This document shows, piece after piece, positions 1-11,261 of a stretch of 64,000 nucleotides of DNA. Source of the stretch: Gordius sp. MW1 (taxonomy: Eukaryota > Nematomorpha > Gordioida > Gordea > Gordiidae); assembly GCA_964036665.1 (NCBI GenBank), contig OZ038528.1:26027245-26091244 (forward strand), written 5' to 3'. The number at the start of each line of letters is the position of its first letter. Position 1 is the first letter of the stretch. The translations under genes and the position numbers were made by a program. The notes beneath the pieces are model-generated. The model did not search any database. It saw only the letters and a list, made by a program, of their open reading frames with translations, and was not told the DNA's origin.

Positions 1-82
1 TTCAATCTTCTAACAACCAACTTTCTCTGAATCGAACTACATTGGCATGATAGAATTGAAAGAATCAGACGGAAATATCACG

Positions 83-2503
83 AGGTTTTTCGGGAGGAAT
101 TAGGTTGTTTAAGTGATATTATGTTTTCTGTAAGGGTTAATTCTAATGCAACACCTCGTTTTTGTCCTGCTAGACTCATTCCATTAATGTGGAAAGATAA
201 AGTGCACCAGATTTTAGATAATTGGCTTAAAGATAACGTAATAGAACCAATTGAATTTTCGGAATGGGCCACTCCCCTTGTGCCAATTAAAAAGAGTGAT
301 GGTACAATTAGGGTCTGTGCTGATTATCGGGTTACTATTAATAAATGGGTTATCGATGTTAATATCCTCTACCCAGGCTGAGATGGTTTTAGCTAATTTA
401 AAGGGTTGTAAGTATTTTTAAAAATTAGATCTCGCAAATGCATATTTACAGCTTCGCATGGACGATAGGTCCGCTGGGTTATTGACCATAAACACGGACA
501 GGGGTTTATTTGCTTTTAAAAGTTACCTTTCGGTTTAAGTGTATCCGCACCTATCTTTCAGAAGGCGATGACATCCATATTTAATAATATAGATGGTGTA
601 TTTTTTTATTTGGACGATATCTTAATTACGGGTTCTACTGAGGATAAGCATGATTCACGTCTAGAAAGAGTATTAAATTTAATTAAAATTAAAGGGTTAC
701 GGGCCGCTAGTAAATGTACTTTAGGTACCGACCAGGTTATTTACCTGGGTCATGTAATAGTGGCGGGTCATGTTAGACCTAATTTTAAGAAGGTGCAGGA
801 TATTAAAAACATTAAAGCACCATTAAATATAAAGGAACTTACATCTTTCTTAGGTTTAATGAATTATTATAGTAAATTTATTGAAGATTATACAAATTAT
901 TCTGGTCCTTTGTATGAGTTAACTAGAGAGGACACAGTGTTTAAATGGGATAATAACTTGGATCGTTGTTTTAACTTTTTAAAGAATGTTTTATTAACGG
1001 CTCCAATTCTTAAGTGCTTTAATACTAATAAAGAGCATGTTTTAAAGGTTGATGCTTCTAATATTGGTATTAGTGGCGCTCTATCCCAGATTGAGGATGG
1101 AATAGAGCCTCCCGTTATTTAATTTCACGTAAGCTTACTAAGGCTGAGTTAAATTATTCCGTCATAGAGAAAGAGGCTCTTGCGATGTATGGTTTAAAAC
1201 GTTGTCGGGAATATTTAATTGCTAAAACTTTTACATTATATACCGATCACAAACCGTTGGTAGCTTTATTCAATAAGATTAATACCGAATTTTTAATGTC
1301 CCCTCGACTCCAGAGTGGTTATTGACTCTCGGTAATTTTTCATTAGCTTTAAAATATCGAGAGGGTAAAAGTAATCACTTAGCCGATGTTTTATCGAGGA
1401 TGAATGCAGATACTGTAACTGATAGATTTGCGGTTATAGATAATGTTGCTGTTAATGTGTTAAAGGCTATTGATCTTAAGGATATTGTTAGAGGTACAGA
1501 TAATAGTGTTGAATTAACAGCTATTAAACAAATTATTATAGGGGTTAAAGATATGCTAGATGTTCCTTTTAATTTAACATGAATAAAGGAGTTATACATT
1601 GAAGATAATTTGGTTAAACGCAATGATAAGTTTGTATTGCCAGTCGAATTGCGTAGTAATGTTTTAGAAATTTTGCATGAAGGACATGCTTGTATGGTTA
1701 AGATGAAGGAGCTGGCTAGACAATACGTCTGGTGGCCCAGGATAACTAGGGACGTTGATAACTATGTTAGGCAGTGCGCGATGTGTAAATTAAATGCAGC
1801 CATGCCTCGTAGGCATAAAAAGGCTCGTGGCCTCGTCCAGATAGTCCCTGGTTTAGAAATTCATATTGATTTTTTTGAATTTAACAAAAAAAGGTATATT
1901 TTGGTCGTAGATGGATATTCGGGTTGGACTGAATTTAAAATATTGCACGATATATCTACGAAGGTTACCGTAATATTTTTAAAAGATTTAATAGGCGCGC
2001 ATGGTTTCCCTAAGTTTATAGTAACGGACAATGGGAAGGCTTTTACGAGTGCAGATTTTAAAGATTTTTGTAATAATTGGAAGATAACTCACCTATTTAC
2101 ACCACCATATCACCAAAGTTCTAATGGACAGGTTGAAAGGTATGTAGCAATTGTTAAGAAATGGTTAGAGCTTGCCCAAGCTAATAAAGAAGGCACCTGG
2201 TTATATCGTCTATATCATAATATGACACCTCGACATAGACGTTTGCCCGTAGGCGTGGAGTTTTTTGGTCATAAGTTACGATTTCCGCCTGATTTTTTGA
2301 GCGGTTTTGAGAATAACTTAAATGGCAAGACCAGATATAATGTTAATGATCTAGTTTGGTCAAGAAATTATTTAAATCAAGCGAGGTGGGAGTTGGCTAG
2401 AATAACTGCACATCTAGGTAATAAGATTTATCAAATTCGGTCGTTAGAGACTGAAAGGATAGAGATTAGGCACGTGGAACAATTATTAAGTTACGCTGCT
2501 TAA
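83..2503 (+). pseudogene. pol: Ty3/gypsy pol pseudogene (RT, RNase H, integrase)
   Basis: The protein would copy element RNA into DNA and insert it into the genome. The reverse transcriptase starts in a frame opening near 83 and is interrupted around 380-570. The catalytic YLDD is at about 607-618. The RNase H region runs to about 1400 and includes a TDHKPL motif near 1245. The integrase frame 1610-2503 shows an HHCC zinc site (H-x3-H near its start, then CAMC) and the three acidic positions of the DDE core: IDFFEF, VTDNGKAF and SNGQVER. Frame breaks at about 380, 1120, 1320 and 1582 make it a pseudogene. The family resembles the invertebrate K02A2.6-like pol proteins. This assignment rests on motifs and order only. 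Confidence 0.9.
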
Positions 2504-2527
2504 TGCCTATTTTTTATTTGATATTAG

Positions 2528-2821
2528 ATGGAACTAATTACGCCTTGGTGTAGAGTACAGGTGTTGGTCGAAAGAACAAATCAGCCCGGCCCTTTACATT
2601 TCTCAATAGTAATAGGCATGGATGGAGTGCCTAGAATTGTGCACTTTGTGGAGGCAACGTTACCAAGACGAGTTCCACAGTTGCCGCCTACTTTGCCCGT
2701 TCTAGAAAGACTTAGCAGGAGGCGCTATCGACGGCGTGCGAGAAGCACCCAAAGGATTCGTTGTGGGGCATGCCAAAGATGCATGGTTTACCGTTGTGTG
2801 CGCGCCCGGGCAATGTATTGA
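2528..2821 (+). CDS. Basic C-terminal ORF downstream of integrase, element-encoded
   Basis: This is a 97-codon open frame just after the integrase stop, in another frame. The first half is ordinary and the second half is strongly basic (many RR pairs). It ends with a CGACQRC cysteine cluster. It may be the displaced tail of pol after a frameshift, or a small accessory frame. No named domain was recognised. The position before the polypurine tract fits element coding sequence rather than a host gene. Confidence 0.4.
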   Translation: MELITPWCRVQVLVERTNQPGPLHFSIVIGMDGVPRIVHFVEATLPRRVPQLPPTLPVLERLSRRRYRRRARSTQRIRCGACQRCMVYRCVRARAMY

Positions 2822-2929
2822 ATAGACCCGGGACTGAGGAGCAACCGTTACTTACGGTCAGCGGGATCTTGGTACCACCGTTGGCTGCCTTAACCTTGGC
2901 GGGGGATCAGCGGGGTTAAAAAAATTTTT

Positions 2930-2944
2930 GGGAAAAGGGGAAGG
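2930..2944 (+). promoter_or_regulatory. Polypurine tract of the Ty3 element
   Basis: GGGAAAAGGGGAAGG lies directly before the TG that opens the 3' LTR. This is the usual site of plus-strand DNA priming. Confidence 0.75.
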
Positions 2945-2954
2945 TGTGCAATTA

Positions 2955-3098
2955 GGCCATATTTTTAGTAATTTTTATTACCGTGGCGTTAGGCCATATT
3001 TTTGTAATTTTTATTACCGTGGCGTTAGGCCATATCTTTAGTAATTTTTATTACCGTGGTGTTAAGCCATATTTTTAGTAATTTTTATTACCGTGGTA
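2955..3098 (+). repeat. 36-37 bp tandem repeat, four copies, in LTR U3
   Basis: Units start at about 2955, 2992, 3028 and 3065 with the core GGCCATATTTTTAGTAAT followed by TTTATTACCGTGG. Tandem blocks in U3 often act as promoter or enhancer modules. That role is inferred here. Confidence 0.85.
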
Positions 3099-3298
3099 AT
3101 GATTTGCCCTTTTTGATTTGTAAAATTAAAATTACCCTTGGATTTTATGGATCTTGCTTGGCTGTTCAAGGCCACACAATTATTAATAGATTTTGGAATC
3201 ACGATGATTGTTATTTTCGCTATTTGTTAGTTTATTGTTATTTTCGCTGTTTATTAATATTTTTTGTTCGCCATCTTGATTTACGCCTAATCTTATTA

Positions 3299-3390
3299 CC
3301 TCACCCATGATCTCCTTGTAATGTAAATAACTGTTGATATATCACCTCACCCATGATCTCCTTGTTATGTAAATAACTGTTGATACTTGA
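3299..3390 (+). repeat. 46-bp direct duplication in LTR
   Basis: Two adjacent copies start at 3299 and 3345 with CCTCACCCATGATCTCCTTG and differ at only a few positions. Confidence 0.85.
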
Positions 3391-4716
3391 TATATTATTA
3401 TTGTTACTACTTTAAATACGGGATGTTGTAATGAATTTTCAGTTGAAATAAATTTGAAGTCGAAATTAAGTTGATATTGGAAGTCAAATAATTATTACTT
3501 ATCTAATACATACCAAAGGTTTTTGGTCTGTTTTTCTTAGTTGCATAAACAGACCAAAGGTCTTTAGGTCAAACATATGGTCTTTTTATGTTAAGTCGAC
3601 TAAAACCAAAGGGCAACCAAACAAAACTCAGCCGTGTTTACAACACTACATTAGAGTTATGTGCGCATATTTTCTCAGTGTTTGGAAACAGAAAAAGACA
3701 TATTCTTCAACTCATTGGAAAAGGAGATAAGAAGGAATATGATGGAAAAAATAGCTAATTATGGATTTGGTACTTCAACGCTTAGGTGTGATCTTTTGTA
3801 TGAACAAAATCATGGAGGCGATAGGTTGAAGAACAAGGCAGGGGAAAAACTTCTCTCAGTATTCCAAGATCACAACAAGCAATCGTCAACAGGAAGTTGT
3901 TTCGTAGCTTGACAAAAAATGGAAGTCAATAACTGCCGACAAGGACATGGCAATTCAGGTTTTAGGACAGACCAAAGTAGGAAAAGCTTTGAATAGGAAA
4001 AGCGGTTGGATCATTCGGTTAAGGTATTCATCAAAAAAAAATCTAAAGACACGACGGCATAAATCATAAATGTCCGAGGATTATCAAGAGTATAGGAGCG
4101 CTAAGAGAGCTGCAAAAAAGGCCGTTGCAATAGCGAAGAATGCCGCTTACACCGAGATGGCGAACAAACTGGATCATAAAGGAGGCGATAGGCTTATGTA
4201 AAAATTGGCCAAGATAAGGGAGAAGAAAAGTCGCGATGTCGGAGTTCTTAAAATAGTCAAAAACGAGAAGGGTCAAACCTTATTCAAGCCGAAGCAAGGG
4301 ATGGAAAGGTGGAAAGGATATTTCAAGAAGCTTATGAATATTGCAAATGACAAAGAATCCATTTATGATTGAGCAAAACATAAGTTTGTCGAACTCTTTC
4401 AGGAGGATAAAGTTAGCACACAAATAAAAAAGATGCAAAGAGGAAAAGCTAATGGCCCATCCGATCCATGCTTGCATTCAAGAACAGAATATGCCTAAGA
4501 GAGTGAATTACTAATCAATGGAGATAAGGACGATCATACCTTTATTCAAAGCCCAAGGAGATCCGCAGGAGTGTGGCATTTACAAAGGTATCAAGTTAAC
4601 TTGCCATTCCTTAAATTTTTTGAAAAGGATTTTAATAACAAGGCTTTAAACGAGCTGGAAATAATGGCTAATCCGATTTGTGGCCGGCAAATCCACAATC
4701 AACCGTGTCTTCGCAC

Positions 4717-5812
4717 TAGAGAACTGCACGGGTGACCCGAGACCCGACCGGTTAAAAATTTTAAAATGTCATCGGGTCGGGTTCGGGTTAAAAATTTTGA
4801 AATGCTTTTGGGTCGGGTTCAAGTTGAAAATTTAGATATGCTTTTGGGTCGGGTCGGATTGGATTTAAAGTGTCGGGTCAAGGGTTATGAATCTTACATT
4901 GCAGAATACACGGGACATATCTCTAAAAATAATGCTATTATGTTTAATATTTTTTAATCAATATCGAAATTTATAATTGAAGATCATTCATTAAGTTAAA
5001 TAAAATTCCTTTTGTTTTTTTAAATCTGATTGTTTTAATTTGGACGCAAATTTAAATTTGACTCGTGAAAGGTAAAATATATCAACAAAATCATATTTTT
5101 AAATTGTATTTAAATAGTGTGAAGTTGTAGTTCATTATTAATTTAAACTACATACATATATATTCATAAAACAATTAAGGTTATGTTTAAATTTAATAAA
5201 TGATTCATTTACAAAACTCTATATTTCAAATTGAATGTGACCAGATATTGTATGCTTATCATATATATATCTCTATAATAAATCATTAAAATAAATTTAG
5301 TAACCATCTGTGGAATCAATTATTTTCATAAATCGCACTTTAATTTGTCGATTTAAACACCCTCATGGGAGTAGCCAGGAAATTGAAATCAGGGGGGGGG
5401 CAATAATGAAAGGGACCATTTTTTTAATTTTAGCCATAATTTGATAAAATATCTAAGAATTTGGATTTAGAGGGGGCCATCCGCCCGTCCCTGCCTCTGG
5501 CTACGCCCATGCAAAACGCAATTTTTCTTCCTCTCGCGTTATTAGCCAAAATTTAAAACACGTCCGGAAATTCGGTTAGATTTTTTTTAACTCTTTCGGG
5601 TCGGGCCGGGTCGGGTTCGGGTTGAAAATTTTAAAATGCATTCAGGTCGGGTCTGGGTCGGGTTAAAATTTTTTAAAGGATTTCGGGTGGGGTCGGGTTC
5701 GGGTTGAATAATTTAAAATGCTTTTGGGTCGGGTCGGTTCATGTTAAAAATTTTAAAAAAATTTTGGGTCGGGTCGGGTTCGGGTTAAAAAAAGTGACTT
5801 TGCAGTTCTCTA
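4717..5812. mobile_element. Non-autonomous hAT-type element with subterminal G-rich repeats
   Basis: The ends are perfect 12-bp inverted repeats, TAGAGAACTGCA at the left and TGCAGTTCTCTA at the right. They are flanked by a perfect 8-bp duplication CTTCGCAC at 4709-4716 and 5813-5820. An 8-bp duplication is typical of hAT transposons. Both subterminal regions carry direct repeats of about 35 bp built from GGGTCGGGTTCGGGTT plus an AAAATTTT spacer. No transposase is present. A second MITE (5364-5511) lies inside. Confidence 0.9.
5364..5511. mobile_element. CATGGGCGTAGCCAG-type MITE nested in the hAT-type element
   Basis: The ends are CATGGGAGTAGCCAGG and the inverted match CTGGCTACGCCCATG. About 148 bp, with a run of G after the left end. 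The same family occurs at 22273-22401 and 46311-46469. No clear 8-bp duplication is seen for this copy. Confidence 0.7.
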
Positions 5813-6488
5813 CTTCGCACTGAGAAAAATATCGGATAAATATGGGGAAAAGAGAAGAAATTTACAAATGGTCTTTATGAAAAAAAGGCTTATGACACGC
5901 TCGCAATCTAATATGATGGTCCTTGAGAAAACAAAATTTTACCCCTGACTCATATGTACAGCTTGTGAAAAATATTTATGAAGCCTAAATTCGTATGTCA
6001 GAACGTTGGAGACTTTAAAGTGCGGGTAGAAATTGGATTACACGTTTAAATAAAACGACTCGAATCAAAAGGGATGTTTCGCAAAAGAAGTTAATGCAAG
6101 AATTCAATAAGAATGGCAAAAATGGCCAGGTATATCTATTGTAATGTGGGACAGGAAGATGCCAAATATGCTTGAAGAGCAAAGCTTACTAATCCATCGT
6201 AAGAATGGTGTTACTATGGAAGTGAAACATGAGCATCAAGGCCATGGTAATAATGAGCTCGGGGTTACTAAGCTCGACCCTATGACATGACTGTCTTCAA
6301 ACAAAAATGGCCTATGGCGGACTAAATTAACGAAAATCAAGAAGGGATACGAATGATTTAAATTCAAATACCCAGGGAAGAGAGGTAGACGACGACCTCG
6401 CCTTACTTGGAAATGGCAAGTGGACAAAGTTATTAAAACTAAGAATATATATAAGGGCATTTTGGGCCATAAACATGAAATAGAAGAA

Positions 6489-7044
6489 GGTACATTATAC
6501 GATCGTAACGGTGCTGTTGCAACAATAGCTTTTAGTTTTGCAAAAATGTCTAGTTTTAGATCAATTTAACTTAAAGTTCGTTTCATACTATTACAAATAA
6601 CTTAGCCCGCCCCATTACCGTCGAATATATCATACGCAAAAATACCATATTTAATATAAAAATTTGCATACTTAAAGACCTTTTGATATCAAATTTAGTT
6701 TTTATTAAAGCTTAAGATGTGATTTACATTATGAACTAATTTTTTATGTTTTCTAATTTATTGGCATCCATTTTTCGCAAAAGGGAACTTTCTATAAAAT
6801 AGTGTCCGGTCTTAATGGGTTTTTATTGGAGCTAAAGTCAAAAATCGTAAAGCTCACATTGATGATCGATTTGGAAATATTGTAAACACTGCAACTATAA
6901 TTTTAAATTAGATGGATATCATGACAATACATTTTTTTAAAGCTTGCTATATTAAACTTAGATTAGCTGTCTGCCCTTTATATCTTAAGTTTATATAAAA
7001 ACGAATATTATTTGACTCGTTACCAATATGACATTTATAAGCGA
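6489..7044. other. No recognisable feature
   Basis: AT-rich sequence downstream of the LINE tail. No open frame, tandem repeat or known end was seen. Confidence 0.6.
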
Positions 7045-7130
7045 CTAGATGAACCCGGCAAACGTTGTTTTGCCATTTACCCAGGTGTATTAAATTATGT
7101 TGGAATTTTTTATATATAAGATTATTCTAT
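7045..7130 (-). mobile_element. Helitron 3' end relic
   Basis: Read on the minus strand the sequence ends in a small GGCAAAA...TTTGCC stem, a CGGGT spacer and CTAG followed by T. This matches the Helitron ends at 14804 and 22597. The rest of the element is not recognisable. Confidence 0.5.
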
Positions 7131-7560
7131 GCTTCTCTTGAATCTGACCTAAATTATGTTTAATTTCTCCGATTCGGCATAAATTAAGCAATAAATTTAT
7201 TTCAAGTTATACATCTTGAGAAAATTAAAATATAACAAAAATAATAGAATATAAAGAAAAATGTTGTAAGTAAAGTTGCAAAAATGTGTTCTGGTAAATT
7301 TAATATTGCACCTTCCATTATGCTTAATAAATAATTAAGCTGGTGATGCTTTTATGTTTTATCAAAAATTTATTCTACCTGCTCTTTTATTTTTTTAAAG
7401 TTATAAATCTTTGCTCGTAATATTAAAATTAAATTATAATAGTATAAAGCTCGACTAATAATTTGAATGCAAATCTTTTTTATTTTAAGTACTTTAGGTT
7501 AGGTTCACTCGCATATTCTACATACAATTTAATATTTTTTAAAGATTCTGCTAACTTTAA
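7131..7560. other. No recognisable feature
   Basis: AT-rich stretch between a Helitron relic and the 3' flank of the GPCR copy. The part from about 7560 to 7752 resembles the flank at 58450-58600 and belongs to the duplicated GPCR unit. Confidence 0.5.
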
Positions 7561-7752
7561 AATGTATAAGTTTGCCCATTGGTAATAGTGTAATACTAAA
7601 TATTCATATTTATTATTTGGCTAATAATTGACACAACATATTTTCACACAATTATATATAAACTTTTAAAGACACATTACATGAGATTAAATTTGTAATA
7701 CAAGCCTACACGATCCAGTCCATTTCTGTCAAATAGCATATTAGGCGAAATC

Positions 7753-9045
7753 CTATTTCCACCACATTTTTTTACAAACGTATTTTAACCCTTGATAGAT
7801 ATTGGGATCAAAATAAAATTGTATATAGACGCCTAGACAATTTATACCGTATTTCGTTATGTGGGCGAAATGCTGAAACCATAGTTCATTTTTGCTTTTA
7901 AACGTACCAGTCCATGGATAGGCAAAAATGTAAACGGTCATTGGTAATATGTTCAAGATAATATATATATTGGTAATTATCAAGAATAAGATGAATTTAT
8001 GTTGTCTATTTTTGCTTTTGTTCAAAATTTTGTTGTCTGCCTGAATCTTTGTGATCGGTATTTTCAGTGGAATCATATTAAAAGAAACATCACGGTGATC
8101 GCTTTTAAAACTAGAAGTTCTTGTGACGTATGGTAACAAAAGAGTGCTAACTACAACAGCACCTTTTCCGTCCAATTTTTTCATTTTGTTTTTTTTATCA
8201 ATCAGGCGTATATATAAATAGATTATAATGGTATTCGAAATAACTGTTATTGTTAATGGGACTATACAAAATATAACGTTGATTGAACGACGATAGCTAA
8301 TAAACCATTTACTAGATTCAGCATTCGGTCCGTGGAATTAACCATTATATTTACAAGCACTGTTGATTAAATTTAATCTTTGAGTTGTGCCATTTTTAAT
8401 GGTAATGCTGCTTGAAACGTGTGTTAAATTGTTGATGAATAAAATTACATCTATAAAATTTGTGTTTTTGTTTTCTACATAAACAACATTGTATCCCCAG
8501 CTGTACGGTATTGCTAAGGCCAGAGAAACAAAGAATCCTATAGCTAATATTAGATAACTAATAAGCCAGTTCTTGCAATGTTGTTTATAGCGATGTGGAA
8601 TTGTTAAAACACACAAACGTTCCAATGATATAGCTAAACGAAGGTAATTGCTGAAGTTGGCAAACGTATCTAATAGGGGAAAATTAACTTTAATTACATA
8701 AAAGACATACCAATTATTACAGGTGCATGTCGCGCATTTTAACATGTATGCGAATTTAGAGATTATTAATAAGGACAATATGAAATCGGAAAGGGTTATA
8801 ACTTTAGGAAACATGTACATTAAGAGTTTGCGTTTCTTTGCTATATTACTTCCGCTTATTGACTTAATTGAATCGACTCTGTATGATATATAATAAAGTG
8901 CACTTCCAGCAAGTCCGATCACCACTAAGATGGGTAGAATTATTCCATAAGTAATATTTATACTCCATAAAATGTATTTAAACGAAACTTCGGTTTCCTT
9001 GTCTCTATTCAAAGTTATCTTGGCTAACATAAGTGTACGAGGCAT
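7753..9045 (-). pseudogene. Class A GPCR-like receptor with one in-frame stop
   Basis: This is a seven-transmembrane receptor of the same family as the intact genes at 28596-29861 and 34147-35451, in one continuous frame of 431 codons. The only break is a TAA at 8338-8340 (codon 236). The paralogues have tyrosine there, after an NNG motif in the second extracellular loop. Upstream of the stop are transmembrane segments 1-4 and an ERL motif after helix 3. Downstream are segments 5-7, ending with the family's NCLGVYIQ motif. The paralogue's helix 2 LSD motif is kept. No indels are seen. It may be a very young pseudogene, a segregating allele, an assembly error, or it may use readthrough. Confidence 0.85.
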
Positions 9046-9137
9046 AAATAGTGATAAAGTTTTATTAGGTTGTAATTATAAAATGTTGGTCATTTTCTGG
9101 CAGGGGTGGATATAAGTAAATGACAAAATAAAACATA

Positions 9138-9231
9138 GTACATTGACATATATGGCGCAAGATTTTAATCAAATTTAATTATGATCGAAATTTTTTTTCA
9201 TATCCTATGTAATGGCCCATATTGTTTGTAT
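9138..9231 (-). promoter_or_regulatory. Conserved upstream block of the GPCR family
   Basis: Read in gene direction the block contains a CATAGGA(A)ATGAAA-like core, then TTAAATTTGATTAAAAT, then a GCCAAATAAGTC-like end. Here it lies about 95-190 bp before the ATG. The same block precedes the copies at 25450, 29861 and 34147. It could be a promoter or simply part of the duplicated unit. Confidence 0.6.
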
Positions 9232-9399
9232 AATGTCGTGACCTATTTAGATTTGTAGATCCATTTAATAAATATCTATTTATTCTAAAATTAATAATAA
9301 AATTTATGACCCAAATATTAATGCTAGGCTTAAAAATTTGTCGTGTTTTTCTACATCAACCTGTTCTATTAAAATGCAACATTAAATATATGGAGATGA

Positions 9400-10639
9400 G
9401 GCCTCTATAAGATAATTTATTATCAATCCTATTTCACCGTTTTTATTTAACAAAATTATATTTTTAATTTTTCAATTACAACATTAGATAAATTCTCTAG
9501 ATTATTTAAAAGGTATAAGTTAATATGAAATTTTATCCGCACTGTTAATGCTTTATAATCAAATTAGTTAAACATTAAAGAAATGGCTCTATGTCTCTTT
9601 ACCCATAAAACCTAAAGGGTTAGAACTTTTTTTATAAAGGAACGAAAATATATCTAATAATAATTGTGAATGTTCACGTATTGAATAACTTAATGAAATA
9701 AATACATAGAAGATCACAAAAAGCAATATCCATTAATCACTTGACCAGTGGATATAATTTTTGAAGAGGTATTTTTGAGAGTCGGGTCTTGTCGAGTAGT
9801 GGAAAAATAAAACAAATCAATATGTCTTTCTCCTTAGTTTTGCTTTTTTTTATGCTGCGATTTGGCTAAGATTTAACTTTATGCCTAACCGCTTAGCTTT
9901 GTGTAAGTTCATTTTATAAACCTAATTCAGTTCGATGAATATAATTTTACATTATTGACATTTTCGAAAATTATCAAGATACACTTAAAATGTATTATTT
10001 ACTGATTGAGGGACACCGCGACTCCGATCAGAATGGTTGACTTTAGTCCTGCACCTTCTTCCTGCCCCTAAATCCTAAACAACACGCATTTGTTGCCCAA
10101 CCCAGCTAACCGTTTAAGTCAATACCCCAAATAAAGATGTTCTAACCTACGCTTTTACAATAATTATTATAAAATTTCAGTATAGATCTACGTTTTTATC
10201 TTTATATTTATTCTGTCATTGAATTTAACCTTAATTTAATTAGAACAAAATCTTTCGCATTTTATTAGTAATGGCTTTATTTCAAAATGTGGTTTATTTG
10301 AGTGTAGATTGATTATGACGTCTAGCTAAATTAGCCTCTATTACGTTTAAACTTCTTGGGCACCTTTTCATAATTGATCACCCAAGCTAGGGGTTATTGC
10401 AAATAATAGCGATCCCAGAGTGACTACTAAATTGCTAGAAATCTCGGAAGAAAAATGCCACTTGGAAAATACCAAAAAGGGGTATTGCATAAAAACGATA
10501 GCAAATTGCTGTTGCGTTCTACACCAGGTACTGGTAGAAAAATAAGTTTACTAGACTAACCCGAAGCGCTAAGGGTGTGGTGTGAGAGGTTCAAGCTAAT
10601 TCTATACTTATAAGGAGAGGACTTAAACCATTGCGCACG
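9400..10639. other. No recognisable gene
   Basis: Upstream GPCR-type flank extends to about 9400. Beyond it is AT-rich sequence with no long frame or inverted ends that I could recognise. Confidence 0.5.
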
Positions 10640-11110
10640 CGATGTTTACCTTACTCCTTCTCTATACTCCGCTCCCGCCTTCTGCTATTGAGTAAGAAAT
10701 TTTATTTGTGCAACTAGGCAAAGCTGGAAAGATACCCTCGGATCCGAAGTGGAAGAGATAAAGAAAGTAAGTAAGGAGAGAGAGGGATGTGTTGGTAAAC
10801 CTCGCATACTTATAAAGTACTGAGTTTTCCCAGACATAATGTGAGGAATATTCGGGGAGGGGGTTCAAATAAATGGGGATAAAACTAAAAGTAAGAAACA
10901 AGAAAAACAAAGTATTATATAATTATTATTAAAATAAATTGGAAATGGCGTGGGAATATAGCCTCAAAAAATGCTTACAACATCATTTCGTAGTTTTAGC
11001 CTCATTTATCACAAAATCTGGACTACCTAGGGGAAAACTAAAAATATATTTTTGCTTAGCGAAATCTTTATTAGAAATATTAATCCGATTGCAGGATATT
11101 TTTTCTTGTA
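10640..11110 (+). repeat. Interspersed repeat with 5' foldback (copy 1)
   Basis: It starts with arms around GCGATGTTTACC and GGTAAACCTCGC that can pair, about 180 bp apart. The body, with polypurine stretches and a GATTGCAGGAT end, is also found at 45163-45680 (plus) and 52600-52960 (minus). No coding potential. The class is unknown. Confidence 0.65.
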
Positions 11111-11250
11111 TACCTGTTATTTTTATGAATTTTTGGCGTAGTTTTGACAAATCAATAGTTATAACAGATTTAATTTTGCTTTCCTTGCTTGATATGATTA
11201 ATATAAAGTATGGTATGGGCTCGTATGTAAGTTTAAATATTTGTGTCTAT

Positions 11251-11261
11251 ACTGTTTTAGT
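11251..11261 (+). repeat. Left target site duplication of LINE 11262-14322
   Basis: ACTGTTTTAGT, repeated exactly at 14323-14333. Confidence 0.85.

Larger units (their letters stand above)
1..3650 (+). mobile_element. Ty3/gypsy LTR retrotransposon, 3' part, decayed
   Basis: The order reverse transcriptase, RNase H, integrase, polypurine tract, 3' LTR is visible on the plus strand. The 5' LTR, gag and protease lie off the left edge of the window. The pol frame is broken several times, so this copy cannot encode its own proteins. The right boundary is placed where the sequence changes into a decayed LINE at 3651. The target duplication cannot be checked because the left end is missing. Confidence 0.9.
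2945..3650 (+). repeat. 3' LTR of the Ty3 element
   Basis: The LTR starts TGTGCAATT right after the polypurine tract and ends ACACTACA before LINE sequence, giving about 706 bp with TG...CA ends. It carries two internal tandem repeats (2955-3098 and 3299-3390) and an AATAAA signal near 3447. The 5' LTR is outside the window, so the boundary is inferred from one copy. Confidence 0.65.
3651..6488 (+). mobile_element. RTE-like LINE, heavily decayed, split by a hAT-type element
   Basis: Translated fragments align with the better copy at 11262-14322, for example the endonuclease stretch near 3690-3900, the linker near 3960-4330, the RT start near 4430-4700 and the C-terminal wing near 5820-6470. 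There are many stops and deletions, and no long open frame. The 5' end is missing and the Ty3 LTR abuts the endonuclease region. The LINE is interrupted at 4717-5812 by an insertion with its own target duplication. Confidence 0.85.
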
